A DNA stretch of 64,000 nt from Glycine soja (taxonomy: Eukaryota > Streptophyta > Magnoliopsida > Fabales > Fabaceae), in NCBI RefSeq assembly GCF_004193775.1, contig NC_041004.1, forward strand, positions 38,154,411 to 38,218,410, in the 5' to 3' direction. Both the position numbers and the translations under genes were made by a program. The notes below the pieces were generated by a model. It was given only the letters and a program-made list of their open reading frames with translations, was not told the DNA's origin and ran no database searches. The number at the start of each line of letters is the position of its first letter. Position 1 is the first letter of the stretch. Of this stretch, positions 1 through 12,950 are shown piece by piece.

Positions 1-3000
1 TTATACTATGGTCCCCTCGCTCCCAGATTTAAGCCTCTCATTATGTGAGGGTGACCTTATTGGCAAAGAGAAAGTTTGCATGCATGAACAAAGGGTAGTT
101 GCTCCTGTTGTTGTTAGTATTAAAGGAGATATTCAAATGACATGTAGAAAGAGGCCCACTTTAATTTTGAGATCGATGCAAATTTAAATCTGTCAATGGA
201 ATCAAATTGCATAGAGTAGATATTTTACCTTCAATTCTTCGAAGGAAGTTCAATGATCATTATCTTGACAACTAGCTAGCCCGGAATAAGAAAATAATTG
301 CCTGACTATGAGAGAGAAAGAATCAGGAATGGTGAGATTTCCTGGGGATGGGAATGAAAGGAGTAGAATTATTAAAGAATATGGAAAGCAGTCGATGATC
401 GAGGTTATATAGAAAAGAGTCTAAGAGTAATATAATGTATAATAAATTCTGTTATTATGTGACGACTTCGTTCATAAATAATTTGTAAGTATGTTGTTAT
501 TTTTACTTCTATATATAGGGATTGTTTGAACTTTAATACCGGCCTGATTCTAGTAAGCCATTATTCAGACTTAACTAGCCAAAACTTTTTGAAGAAAAAA
601 AGTCAATAGCATACACCACTAAAGCAGGCGCATATATAAAGAAAATAAAGCTACAACAAAACATTAATTAAATCATTAACTCAGACAATTAATTCCATGA
701 AAAAATCACTTACAACTATCAAAGAACCTCTAACAAGGCCTTAGATGGGACACTACTTGGCCGGTTTTCTTTTTTTTTTTTTTTTTTACAGTGGGCATAA
801 AAGAAGAGCAAGAAACAAAACAAGTGAGCTATTGGCTGTTGTTTGGATCTAAAATCACCGATCCACCGGTATTTGAACAATAAATTGGCTATCCAAGTAA
901 TCCAAGCCGAGTCTAGTAAGACTGTAAGAAAGTTATCCCTTCAGGTTTTTAATGTATTTGACTTCACGAGAATCATTATGAGTTTAATTATGTCTTATGA
1001 GAGGCAAAATATGAAGATTAATTATCTTCAATGATAACTGATAGCAAATATGAGGACTCCACCTTATATGTAAAACAAAAATGAGGGGTTCTATTGTCGA
1101 ATGTGAATTAATTAGGGTTGTTTCAGTTCAATATATATAATGATCCTAAGTCGGATTTCTGTGTATATACAAGTGATACTTGATTTACGGCTAGCTAGTA
1201 ATCAAAGTTTGATTTCAGTTTTGAGAAAAATATTTAATTGAACTCTTCAGGGTCTTCAATGGCTTCAAAAGTTAACTCTTCTTTTCTAATTATTAATGTT
1301 GACTGACAACTTACAATTAAAAGATGATCAATATAAAGAGAAGGCGAATAAAACAACAAACAACAAATTAGACAGAGGGCATTGAATAGTAACTCAATAT
1401 AGGGGAAGAGGAAGAAGAAAAAAAAAAGGGAAGAAAAAAAGAAGAAAACAATATATAATGATGTCTAGTAAAACAAGAAAAAGTATAGATGGAAGAGATG
1501 ATGTACTTTGTTACTCAGAGACGGAGAGGGAAGGCAGAAAGATTACATGCTCTAACCCATTCGTGTAGTGTGATTTCAATTGTACAATTACAATATGTTT
1601 TGAGGACCACTTTGCAGAATACTGCCTGCAACAGATATAAAGTAGCCAACAAAAAATAAAGAACCGACACCATCTAATAGTACCGTATATATGGTCCAGG
1701 AAAGAGAGAGAAGAGAAGGAGATGGACTTTACCAAAGAAGATGGGTCATTTTTCTCAGTCTTTCTGAACTCTGAAGTTACGAATTAATTAACGTGGTCGC
1801 CTGATAATACACGAACATCAAACCGTGAGAACATAAAAACGTGAGTTTACAGAGAATCCCAAGTACTGCGGCAGTGGTGGTAAATCTATCTGTGATACTT
1901 GTTTCAATTTTTACCAAAGAAAAACCATATATATATATATATAAATTGCGATCGTGGTTGTGGTGCGGTAAGGTGAGTAAAAAACTTTTAGATTACAGGA
2001 AAATATGATTGATATAATCGCATTGGTGATTATATTACGATGAGTCAAAATATTTTGATATTATGATCATAATTGTAGAATACTATTTAAAACCATGATA
2101 TATGTGTGTACGTGTGTGTTCAAGCATACTACTCAACTCATTTTTTGAACTAACCATTAGGCAGAATTAATTCTAGACCCGCCTGCGCATACCTAATCAT
2201 CTCATTCTAACTTTAACTACAAAAATTTGCTTGGATTGGAGTTGAGTTTAGGTTTGAATTTTCTCCACTCAAGAATAGCGGGATCAGGTTGGAAGATGAG
2301 AACTTCCACTCTGCACCTAGCTAGCTTGATATGTATAGGGGTACCTGCATATCTTTGAGAATAATTCCCTTAAATAAAAATATCCATAGTTAAATTCAAA
2401 TGAAAGATTAAAATTCACTTAAATGAGTATCATCATTATTATTGCATATTATCTCTATCACTACTATGATTAATAACATTAGTAGAATAAGATGGTGATG
2501 AAATAATAATTATAATACTCTAAAAATGAATTACATTATTATTTTTATTCCACCATCATTAAAAAATCATCCTTATTATTGTCATCTTGTTATTAGTCTT
2601 TATTATCATGGTCATTATTATTATATATATTATTGTTGTAACCATTATATTCATAAATTTTACATAAATAAGTATTTGCTATAATGATTCAGCAAATGAA
2701 ATTTAATTAGATTTGGAACTTCTTCAAGATATCAAGGAACTGCACATCTCTCTCCTTAACTTTCTTGAGATGAGGATAAGGAAGTTTAAAACTTGTAAGC
2801 ATATCTTGCTTCTTACCTCCTTGGTCAAGGATTTCCTTCCATATGCTATTAGATGAATTTGAATTTTTTTAAAAGAACAAGAAAATTATTTTACTCTTTT
2901 ATTTATTATCATTCGCATAATGTTTCCTTAATAAAAACTAAAAATAATATGTGATTTATAGAAGAATTGTTGTTGTTGTCACTAAATTTTTAAAGAAAAT

Positions 3001-3105
3001 TATAAGATTGACAATGATTTTTTTTAAAATAAAACCAGAAGGTGGTTTTAAATTTTAATGTTTTAAAATTTAAAACAAAAGATGAGTCCAAATTGCTCTA
3101 ACTCT
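1..3105. other. Gene-free AT-rich stretch
   Basis: No convincing coding sequence was seen on either strand. The stretch holds a T-run near 769-787, a short AT run near 1928-1943 and many ATT/ATA trinucleotide-rich segments at 2430-2660. A segment at about 1940-2100 resembles, in inverted orientation, the repeat at about 10983-11090 (shared GGTTTTAAAT and GCGATCG-like words), which suggests a dispersed MITE-type repeat. The short open frames here look like chance. Confidence 0.6.
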
Positions 3106-3114
3106 AAACTTTTC
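3106..3114. repeat. Target-site duplication, left (9 bp)
   Basis: AAACTTTTC occurs immediately before the element terminus at 3115 and again immediately after its other end at 4211-4219. A 9-bp duplication is the usual length for Mutator-like elements. Confidence 0.9.
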
Positions 3115-4210
3115 GGCTTTTTTATGGAAAAGGGGTACTTTTTTCATTTTTTTTACATATGGGTTGTTTTTTTTTTAATTATTTACCTAAAGGGATAAGT
3201 CGTAATACTTGTTACCACTTTAATATATTTTAAATAAAAAAATATTAAAAAGATATAATATATTTTAAATAATGAAATATGACAAAAATATATAATATAT
3301 TAAATAAAACCATAAAAAAATATACACCATATTAAATAAAATTAATAACTAGTAAAATTAAAATTATTTATTTGATAATTAAATAAATAAATTTGTTTAC
3401 AATTTTATAAAAAATTGAAAACAAAATAAAATTAAAAAATTGCTTAAACAAATTTCTTAATAATTAAAAAATTGTAATTCTTAATAATTTTTCACGCAAT
3501 TTTTTATTTTATTTTGTTTTCAGTTTTTTCAAAATTGTAAAAAAAATTGTTTATTTAATTATTACATAAATAATTTTAATTTTACTTGTTATATATTTTT
3601 TCAATATTTTATTATTTAAAATATATTATATCTTTTTAATATTATTTTATTTAAATATTTTTGTTTATTTAAAATTTAGATAATTTTTTATTTAATATCC
3701 TATAACTTATTAACATATTAAATCCTAAAATAATAATAATAGTTACAATATTTTAATATATAATAATATGTAATATTATAAAATTTGAAAAAAAGTAAAC
3801 TGTGAACTCGTGGAGAGGCTCAGGACTTGACTAGCCTCCGTGACTGTTCATTTCTCTCCATGCACCAATCCTAGCCGTTCAAATAAAAAAAAAAGTATTA
3901 TGACTTTAAAGTCGTAATACATTTTTTTTTCAGATTCGTAAAATAAAAAAAATTATATTAAAGTCATAAATAATTTTATGATTTAATTTTTTATTTTAAA
4001 AAATTATGATTTTAAAATTGTAAAATAAAAAAATTATACTATCGTAAATAATTTTACAACTTCAATTTAATTAAAAAAAATTAAATTGGTAATAAATGTT
4101 ATAAGTTTTAATTCAAAGTTATGAGATTTGTTACCACTTATTCCTTTAGATAAATAATTAAAAAACAATTCACATATGGAAGAAAAAAAAAGCTTTTGGA
4201 TAAAAAAGCC
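3115..4210. mobile_element. Non-autonomous Mutator-like element (1,096 bp)
   Basis: The element starts GGCTTTTTTAT and ends with the inverse, ...AAAAAAGCC, flanked by perfect 9-bp copies of AAACTTTTC. The terminal inverted repeats run for roughly 100 bp with mismatches. Both contain an AATTATTTA-type segment followed by a GTCGTAAT/GTTACCAC-type motif. The interior has a second, AT-rich inverted repeat (about 3210-3420 against 3500-3700) with a spacer near 3450-3490, so the whole element could fold back. No transposase is present. Its termini and subterminal motif match the 7.2 kb element at 24687-31933, so it is probably a deletion derivative or relative mobilised by that family's transposase (inference). 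Confidence 0.88.
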
Positions 4211-4219
4211 AAACTTTTC
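4211..4219. repeat. Target-site duplication, right (9 bp)
   Basis: Second copy of AAACTTTTC, immediately after the ...AAAAAAGCC terminus of the element at 3115-4210. Confidence 0.9.
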
Positions 4220-5600
4220 ATTGTAAATAAATAAAAAGAAGACGAAGAATAAATCAATTCCGTATCCAGAGAAGAAGATTATGCCATGTCCGCAAGACTT
4301 CAAAACTTTTCCTTGATGTGATTAGCTAGCGTACTTATTACTTTTTCTTGCATGATATCAAACCAAACAATATCAGCTATCTTAATAATTGAAAATATGT
4401 TCCCACCAAAAAAGTGGGAAAACTACGTGAGCAATATGATTGAATATGATCAATTTTTAGAAAACAAAAATGCTAAATTTACTATTCATTTTTTTAGTAA
4501 TAATGAAGGTATAGTTTATCTTTCCTTGAGAGACGAGAATTCAAACGAGATCAAAATCGAGAGAGAAAGTAAAGAGAGTGAAGCTCTCACAAGCTAAGTA
4601 ACTATTCTAATTTATAAGATAAGATAGAGGATATGTTTTGAACAATGATTTTTTAACGTGCCATTTTTCTAAACTCGTATTATTAATTAACAATCATTAT
4701 TATTTCTATTTTGTCTTTTCATTGTTATTTGTTATATCATATTATTTATCATATTTATATTCTTTTCTATTTATCTCTTTCTTTTTAAGATGTTCAAAAA
4801 TATTTGCATGTTTATTTCTGTTAACAAACAAATGAATCAATCAAATATCCTATCTAATTTAAGGAATATAATACTTTGAGATCTGAAGTTATGGTTTTAA
4901 ATTATTATGACATTGGTATGAAGTATTCACCAATTTTACACAATATTAATTTTTATAAAAAAAAAATTGATTGATCATCTCTTTCAATTAAATTTTGTTG
5001 GATTCAAAATTTTACTTTAAGGGGATTAAAGTCAATATTATTTGGATCAACGATTTAGTTCTGAAATCTTAATAGACACTCAAGTGAGATAAAGTAATAA
5101 AAGAGAAAACAAATTAATTATTATAAATAATATCATGTGATAAAAAAATAGATAAAAAGAACTAATAAGTATTTAAGAAAAATGAAATGTCAAATATCAT
5201 AACTCTTAATTTAGAACAAGTAATAAATACAAGCAAAGTACTCATACTCATGTGGTATTTTTTCTTTCTAGCTAGAATTGAAGCATATAATCTAGTTTAA
5301 ATTATTTATTTAACAGATGAACACGTGTTTAATTTTCATCATATGTAAAAAAAAAAAAAAATTGAGTCAGCCATAGTCATACACATAAACAGAATTAATG
5401 TTTAACCCAGTGAGTTAAAAAATAGCCTCATGTTTCACCTAGAAAAAAAAAAATATAACGTGATTTGAAAGAAATGATAGTGTTGGCCTTGGATCGGTCC
5501 AAGAGATCAGATGTGCCGGTACTTGGAGAAGCCAAAGCCATTATCAGATTTTGTAGCGTTGTCAGGCTTCACTCAGAGATGCATGAGCCGCCCCAATTGT
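4220..5600. other. Intergenic, no supported gene
   Basis: AT-rich DNA upstream of the C2H2 gene. An 81-codon open frame at 4352-4597 (+) begins just after the Mutator-like element. It shows no motif I recognise and no clear promoter or splice context, so it is not called as a gene. Confidence 0.5.
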
Positions 5601-5812
5601 CCATATATCAGACCCCACTCTCCCTTGCTCCATAGCACCATACCCTCACACATCTTCCACAAGTTCTCCCATATCAATCTCTCACTCTCCCCCAAACTAC
5701 CCTTCTTCTTCTTCACTCTTCTGTTTGTTCCTTTTCTAAGTCAATTCCATTACTTCCTTTTCTAAGTCAATTGGTTGATAAATTTTCTGATATTATATGT
5801 GATTTTCTCCTG
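5601..5812 (+). promoter_or_regulatory. Probable core promoter and 5' leader of the C2H2 gene
   Basis: CATATATCAG near 5603 is a weak TATA-like site. It is followed by a CT-rich stretch (about 5625-5760) typical of plant pyrimidine-rich 5' leaders. The leader contains a direct repeat of CCTTTTCTAAGTCAATT shortly before the start codon. The transcription start cannot be fixed from sequence. Confidence 0.4.
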
Positions 5813-6592
5813 ATGGACAACACTGAGAAAGAGACCCACGACTTCATGAACGTCGATTCTTTCTCCCAGCTCCCCTTCCTCCGCCCCGCACCACCCTCCA
5901 AAGACAAAGCCGCCATTCGCCTCTTCGGCCATGAATTCGGCGACGCGCACCACTCTAACCCTACCCACAACTCATTTATTATCTCCAACAACAACGTTAG
6001 CGCCTCCGAACATACCACCAACAAAGACGTCAACAACAACGTAGAAAACGGCGAGAGCAGCCGCAGATTCGAGTGCCATTATTGTTGCAGAAACTTCCCC
6101 ACTTCCCAGGCCTTAGGCGGGCACCAAAACGCGCACAAACGAGAGCGCCAGCACGCGAAACGACACCTTCAAAGTACCCTGATCTCCGATGCAAACGCGT
6201 ATAGCTTCATGAACTACAGGTTCGGTTCCACGGCAATGTCTAATTACTCTTACTCTTCTTATCCAACGTGGAACAGTTCCAACTCGTCAAGCGCTATGCT
6301 TGGGAACACTGGTGGAACTGGAAGGTTCTACGGAAACTCCTATTCTCAGCAACTTCAAACTATCAATGGAAGCCCTTTGGGTTTGTGGCGAATCCCCACC
6401 GCCACTAATAGTACTCATTCCCAAAGTAACCCTATTTTCAACCGCGAACGCTCGTTGCAACCTTTGCCTTTGTTTTCTGGCGAGGAAATGGTGAACGCGA
6501 GGATCGGGCACTCTGGTTCGCAGAACCGGTTTGGTAATTATGGTTCCAAGCCCAGCGTAAACGACCATGTGAGTTTGGATCTTCATCTGTAA
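5813..6592 (+). CDS. Single C2H2 zinc-finger transcription factor (GIS/ZFP8-like)
   Basis: Intronless 259-residue protein. An acidic N-terminus is followed by the AIRLFGHEFG box at residues 34-43, which is typical of the plant ZFP5/6/8-GIS group. The finger comprises C88, C91, H104 and H108 around the plant signature QALGGH (99-104). A basic stretch follows it. The middle is Ser/Asn/Tyr-rich low complexity, and the C-terminus ends in a DLDLHL-like sequence (SLDLHL, 254-259), an EAR-type repression motif. Relatives act in the nucleus in gibberellin/cytokinin-controlled epidermal cell fate such as trichome formation; that role is inferred from family membership. The start is set at the ATG at 5813: the open frame extends 14 codons upstream only to a TTG. 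Overlapping frames on both strands are shadows of this gene. Confidence 0.92.
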   Translation: MDNTEKETHDFMNVDSFSQLPFLRPAPPSKDKAAIRLFGHEFGDAHHSNPTHNSFIISNNNVSASEHTTNKDVNNNVENGESSRRFECHYCCRNFPTSQALGGHQNAHKRERQHAKRHLQSTLISDANAYSFMNYRFGSTAMSNYSYSSYPTWNSSNSSSAMLGNTGGTGRFYGNSYSQQLQTINGSPLGLWRIPTATNSTHSQSNPIFNRERSLQPLPLFSGEEMVNARIGHSGSQNRFGNYGSKPSVNDHVSLDLHL

Positions 6593-9500
6593 CATCATAT
6601 TTACACACATATACTCGAATATATGTCAATAACATGGATCTGGAGCTGGGAGTGGTTGGGGATAGTGTATATATGATTTTGAGAATTTTCATTCTGTGTT
6701 ATTGTTGGATCTTTATGATCATCAGATTCTAAGATAAATGAAGTTATGATGATGATACTCATATTAATCACTGTGTTACATAAGTTTTTTCTTTAAGCAT
6801 GATTTTTTAACATCTCAAATTTAATAGTTTATATTAATATTTTTAGCTTTATTTTTTAAAATTTCATCACATCTCTTACTTATCATTTTCTTTATCTCTC
6901 TTTCTGCTTGCCGTAAAGACTAAGAGTGGTTATTAATCGATCAACATCTAACAATAATATTCTATCAAAATACTTATCAACGTCTACTAAATTTTTAGTA
7001 TCCACAAATAAATCATTTTTGAAAAAACAAGCAGCTTGTCAAATAAATTACCTCTGTTTTTTTTTCTTTTGAAAAATAATATTTTCACACCTGTAAATTT
7101 CATACTATGCTCGCACTCACCTTTTTTACTTAGAATTAAGTGACATTTCTGCATTTTTCGATAGTAAAACTGGAGGATGTGAGAGAAACATTTTTACTTT
7201 CATGTACACTAAAAAATGATTTTTCGATATATGATATTATATTATTTATGTATAATTAATTCAACCTTTAATCCATTAAATGCAATACTTCTATTCAATT
7301 TATCATTTTCAAATCAGTTTCAGAATTTAATTATTCTTGATGTAATTTGTCATTTAATAAACTAAAATTGAGAACATGTAGGGACCAAAATTAGTTCAAA
7401 TCCAATAACACATAGAAGATTAAATAGGAAATGATTCTAGGTATGGAGATTGATTGATTTGATTGTTTTTTTAGTATAAAAATCAAACTATATATTATTA
7501 TTTACTGATAAAAATACTATATGTAATTTATGTTTAAATAGTTTTTTAAAATTATTAGCAGGTTTAAATAGTTTTTTGGTTTCTCTTAAAATATGCTGAC
7601 GTTTTTTAAAATGAAGTTTTATTTAAGTTTTTTCTTTTTTATCATTGAAGGATTAAAATTATATATCATATGCAGAAACTAAAAACAAACAAAATTAAAT
7701 ATTGTCTAAAACTAGTTTGAAAAAAAATCATATTTTAAAAAATTAGAGACATGTATTTAAACTAATCGTTATTAACTGATATACCTTTCTTGATTTTGAA
7801 AACTGGAGTGAAAAGGTGAGCGAATCATACGTACATGGAGCTAGCTGCAGCTAGTTCCTACAATATAATTGCTTTGGTTTTGCATAATGCATAGTCATCA
7901 TTCACGTCATTCGCGGCCTGTGCTAGCTGCGAAAATTGTCCACTCGTGTGGGGATCATGTAAAGCGTACAAAACTGTTGAGCGCGCATGAACATTTTGTC
8001 CTAACACACGTGTGCGCGTAATTCTAGCACATTGCCCGGACAGGTATAGTGCCGACAGAGGTGGGTTCAGATTCAATGCAGTGTGGACAACGTTCGATAA
8101 TATCTGCTCTAATTTTAATTTGCAGATGAGAAAGTGATATTTCATTGCCATTTGCTGGCACCATTGCTCTCCAAAATTAACATATCCAACATATATTGAT
8201 ATATACCTTTATGATCCTTTTGTTCTAAGTCACTTTTTAGTTTCCAGTGCATTGTATACAAGTAGAGAAAAAGACAGGTGTGTGTGTGTGGATGTGTTCC
8301 TATCAGCCTATTGTGTTTTTTACTCTTTTATGCTTAATTACGATGCTAGATATGGAATCTCATTTCTATGCATGAGACCTAGGGCTTCGGAGACAAAGTG
8401 GGCAGTATATACCTTAGGCAATTAACACACTTAGTTCTCTAGATCTCTATTTTTCTCTCGGCTCTCTGATCTCTATAAATCAGTAAGTAATGTTGAAGGG
8501 ACATATTTGGCGAGAAAAATAATGTCAGTGCTTGCTCTGGTGTTCATTATGGTTAATTTAGGTTGAACAGAGTTGACTCAGGAGGTGCAGTTTCATTTTA
8601 AGAAAATGATTTAAAAAAAAAAGGTTTTTCAATATATTCAAACTTGAAATGTTTTCTATCAATCATGAGATCATGCATATATATGAATAACTTCAGCTTG
8701 TTATAAAAAAATAAGTTAAAATATATGTTTGGTCCTTTTAGTTTTAAATTGGTTTTTTATGTTTTAAAAGCTTTAAAATTATTTCCTAAACAATTTTTAT
8801 ATTGACACGTTTGTTTTTCACTTAGTTTTAACCTAAATCACACTAAACCCATGTCACTCACGAGTCAATTGTAATTCCTCCACTGTGAAATGCAACTTTG
8901 GTAATGTCCTCCCACCGGTCACACTAACAAAGTTCACCCTAAACAACAATGATGGATTGAATTTTTTCAATGTGAACCTCATTCACATTAACAACCTCTC
9001 CACATGATCATGGAACCACAAGTCGGAATTGTGCTAAAAACTGCACCACCATGAGAGCTAGAGGAGCCGCATGCATTTGTGGGTGACACAATGCATTCGC
9101 TGACAACACAAGTTAAAGTGTGTAATGTCCATTGGATAAAACTAATAGAAAAACAAACATGCTACTAAAAAAATCTTTAGGGGACCATTTAAGAATTTTT
9201 TTTCTTTGATATGTGGGAATCGGGATTTAAAATTATTCATACATACTTATTGAATCAATTGAATTAGACCTCCTCAATTTATTTTAAAACTTTTAAAACA
9301 TAAGAAATTATTTAGAACAAAAAATAAATTAGAGAAAAAATATATATTTTAACCTAAAAAATATGATGATCCCTAGGTGTAATCAGAATTGATGTAATTA
9401 GTAGGTGATTCAAAATTGAAGCGACGAGTTAATTACTAAGTTGATGAATAACGTCCTATAACTAGGGAGACATGGGTCACTTATTAATGCCTTGTCTGCA

Positions 9501-11837
9501 AACGCAAATTAATTAGATCATCATCTCGATCATTCAGGGGCAGCGATAGACTGAGGGCTTTTGACTTTAAGATGACAAAACCAACCCGTTCAGAAAAGGA
9601 TTTATTGAGGAACAAATGAGCATGGTAGTTAGAATGCCATCTATATTTTCACATCTTCTGTACGTTTGCTTGTGTCTGATATATACATAGAGAGATGTTA
9701 AATGGCTTAGATTTTGGTGGTGGTGATTTGAAATGTGTTGTACTAGGAGATTCCTTCTCGATGAGATTGAGGATATGCAATTTTTTTTAGACCACAAATG
9801 TCTTTTCCTAGGAAAAATCCTACTCGAGTCTTGTGGATATTAAGAACAGTAAATTAATTCCTCCAAATTGCATATTTAATTTTGAATTCAAAACAATTAA
9901 ACTAAAAAAGAGGAAATATATCTTAACAAAAATAGTAAAAAGTAAATGTTAACCACTGTTTTAATTTAGAAAATTGGTTAAGAAATTAAAAATTATTAAA
10001 ATTCGTAAAATTATATATTTATAATTTCTTTTATGTTATCTTATAATTTTTATAATAAATATTTTTTCTTATTAATTTTTTAATGAATGTCTTAAAGAAT
10101 ACAAGATCCATAATATAATACCGTGGGATGAGTGTCTACTTTAATCATCTATTACTGGCGCAGAACAAAATTTATGTATGACAATAGACACTACAAACTC
10201 ACTGCCTTACCTATACGAAATTTATAAGAAAAGAATGACCATCTACAAGCATTTGATATCTTCGATCGAGAGTGTGCTGTCTCAGTAACAATTAGGAAGT
10301 AAAAGAAGATATCATTTCACAAAATCGCATTGATCAGTACGAAAAACAACTCGTGTGGTGACTTCACGGAATCCTGATATATATCGAAATTAAATAATTG
10401 TGTTGCACATTTTAAAAGTAATAGACAAAGTCACACATGACCCCAATTTTAGGGTTTTAGTTTGCATTAAAATACAGTACATAAATGAATTCTGTTGACA
10501 ACTATGCATTTATTACAGTGATGCATGCCAAGTTGGAATTAGGTATCTTCTAAGCAAATCATACAAGAAAACAATCAATATAATGAACCAATATGTTTGG
10601 TTTTGGTTGTAAGCATCTATCGCGGAATCAGTGGCAAAAATATTAATTGTCACAATTTCAACAAAGATCAGGGTCTGAAGAACTCGTATTTCCTGACTTC
10701 ACCTCATATTTGTATTTTAATATGAACAAAAAACTCAAGTAATGGTTAAACTAAGACACCTGAAAATGAAAAGGCTAAACTTGTACGTGTTCATAAGTTT
10801 AATTTGGACATTATTATAATGAGGAGTGAGGACGGTCGGATGCTCGATCATAAATATTTCGTAGTTAAAGTTTTCTAGTGTTTAGATCCAGAGACATTGT
10901 AAGGAGGAAAAAATTTTGTTCCTCCATAATACATATCAACCCTTGAGTACCCACACAACTAATTAATGAAATAATATCAATCATGGTTTTAAATTGTGAT
11001 CGTGCTTTACAAAGTTCTGTTGCGGTGAACCAGAAAACTTTTATATCATGGGTAATTATGAAAAATTGAGATCACAATTGCGATTGTAATAAGTAAGGAT
11101 GACAACAAGTCAAATTTCGAATAAATAGGTCTGACATATTTTATAAAATTAAAGCTTGAGTCTAGTTTATGATCTATTTAGGTTTTTTTGGGTTTAATTT
11201 AGTCTTTTTAAAAGTCTGATATGGTCTATTAATTTATTTAAAAACATATTTTATATTTAATTCTAAATTTTATATTTTTCCAAAAGTAAAACTTACAATT
11301 CATACTAGTTTTTTAACAACATAATTGTGTTAATCTCTCCACACAATAAAACTAAACAGGAAATGATGGTCAACAAAATAGCAATATACCTGCATATTTG
11401 ATCAATGGATCATGTCTTTCAATTGCATAGTACATAAATGCTATTTTTTTAGTATTTTGATTTTTTTATCTATTAATATGTTTATGTCAAGATTAAAAAC
11501 AAAGAAAACACTGTACATTTTATCCCCAAAACTTAACTAAAGGGAATAAAAAATTAGCATAGACATTATCACCTTCACATTTTACATATTTATTATTCAT
11601 GAACTTGAAATTAAAATTTACTTAATTTATTTTTTATTTCAAAAAGTATGAGATTATTAATTTACTAAGATATTAAATATAAGTGTAATATGTAAATTGA
11701 CTAACCTATCATGTCTAATAAGTTTTTTTATGAGTCCAAGTCTAATTTATTTAACCAAACAAGTTTTTTTAAAAGTCTAAATTTGATAAGATTAGACTTT
11801 AAATAGGTCAGATCATAGATTTCTGTTAAGAAATGAT
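6593..11837. other. Long intergenic region, no supported gene
   Basis: AT-rich DNA with scattered decayed repeats. Segments near 7380-7760 and 8700-9300 resemble common legume dispersed repeats of the 'ggtccttttagtttt' type. About 10983-11090 matches the inverted repeat segment near 1940-2100. About 11095-11825 has loosely inverted ends rich in GGTCTGA/TCAGACC-like words, suggesting a very old element, but boundaries cannot be set. Short open frames at 7858-8151 and 9567-9797 (minus) lack recognisable domains. Confidence 0.5.
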
Positions 11838-12351
11838 GAGAGAACTATGTTCTGGGAACATCCTTGGGCAGCTGGGGGGAAAATGTTGAGCAAAGCCTTT
11901 CCCAGGCTTTATTCTCTATCCCTAGATAGAGAGAAGAGAATCAGTGAGGTGGGAATAGATAAAAGGAAGCTTGGGAGTAGAGCTTTTTATGGAGGAGTCC
12001 TTTTTTAAGTGGGAAAAAGAATTATTGGATAGTTTGGTACAATTAATTTATCAAAAACTAGACCAGGTGCATAAGCTTAGTTTTCACGTGGAAGGTTCTC
12101 CTATATAAAATCCAGACAAAAGCTAATCTCATTAATAGGAACATTGTGGAATGGTATCGAGGTCTGGTCGCAGGAACAACTGGTGGCTTATTTGGATATC
12201 AACCATATGGTTATTGTGGAATAGGAGAAACAATGTGGTTTTTAACAATGGAAGAGTTTATCTTAACAAGCTCTTTGATAACATCATTCTATGTGCTTTG
12301 AGGTGGCGGAAAACTCAAGGAAGGAAATTCTCAACGTTATTTTTTGAATGA
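11838..12351 (+). pseudogene. LINE (non-LTR retrotransposon) reverse-transcriptase 3' remnant
   Basis: Around 11845-12006 the translation reads RTMFWEHPWAAGGKMLS then FPRLYSLSLDREKRISEVG, matching the segment downstream of the RT domain in plant L1-type ORF2. At 12151-12351 a second piece reads WWLIWISTIWLLWNRRNNVV followed by FNNGRVYLNKLFD, the characteristic zf-RVT / ORF2 C-terminal segment (W..RN..VF.......). The two pieces are separated by stops and by missing sequence, so this is a decayed 5'-truncated copy. It ends less than 90 bp before the CACTA terminus at 12439, so the CACTA element landed in or beside its 3' tail. Confidence 0.75.
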
Positions 12352-12438
12352 CAGTCCCAACCACTGCTATGTTGTGAAGGATCGATCCAACATGTGTTAG
12401 AGTAGACACCATTTAGTGTACACTGTTTTTATAATCTG

Positions 12439-12720
12439 CACTACTAGAAAATATCATTTTAATGTCAGTCATTTTATCTTTGATTTTATAAAAACTCATG
12501 TTAATAAAAAATACAAATCACATAATTATAAATAATTTAAGTTTATTAATATTGAATTTTTTAACAATAACGTTTTCTGTCTATATTAACATCGTTTTTT
12601 ATTCTTAACATTAGTTTTTATAAATTAATATTGTTATAAATAAGTTAACATCAATTTTTATAAAAATTAATGTTGTTTCATTCATTTTTAATATCGATTT
12701 TTATAAAAATTGTAGATGGA
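12439..12720. repeat. CACTA left subterminal repeat region
   Basis: AT-rich region with repeated TTAACATCA/TTAATGTTG-like words in both orientations (for example near 12590, 12645 and 12665), directly after the CACTACTAG terminus. Confidence 0.6.
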
Positions 12721-12950
12721 TTTTTACCAAATTAGAACCTAACTGACTAAATGTTTTTATGATAACATTGTGCTCACTCTTTCCTACCGTGCGCTTCCCT
12801 CCTTCTTTGTTCTCTCTTTCTCTTGTCTAAGAGAAGATCCAGGTTCGCAAAGTTGATTCTTTCTCTCTTTATCTTTCTTTCCCCAAGTTGTGAGTGTTAT
12901 TGTTGAATCAATTGGATTGGCATTAAGTTGATCTGAAATACGTAATTGAC

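Noticed and set aside
843..1034. 63-codon open frame
   Set aside because: Starts without an ATG in context, has no domain, and is one of many similar chance frames.
4352..4597. 81-codon open frame next to the Mutator-like element
   Set aside because: No recognisable motif, splice context or promoter. The composition is typical of AT-rich chance frames.
5771..5812. N-terminal extension of the C2H2 protein
   Set aside because: Depends on a TTG start. The downstream ATG at 5813 gives the usual family N-terminus.
7858..8151. 97-codon minus-strand open frame in a locally GC-richer patch
   Set aside because: No family resemblance, and the GC patch (7900-8060) alone does not support a gene.
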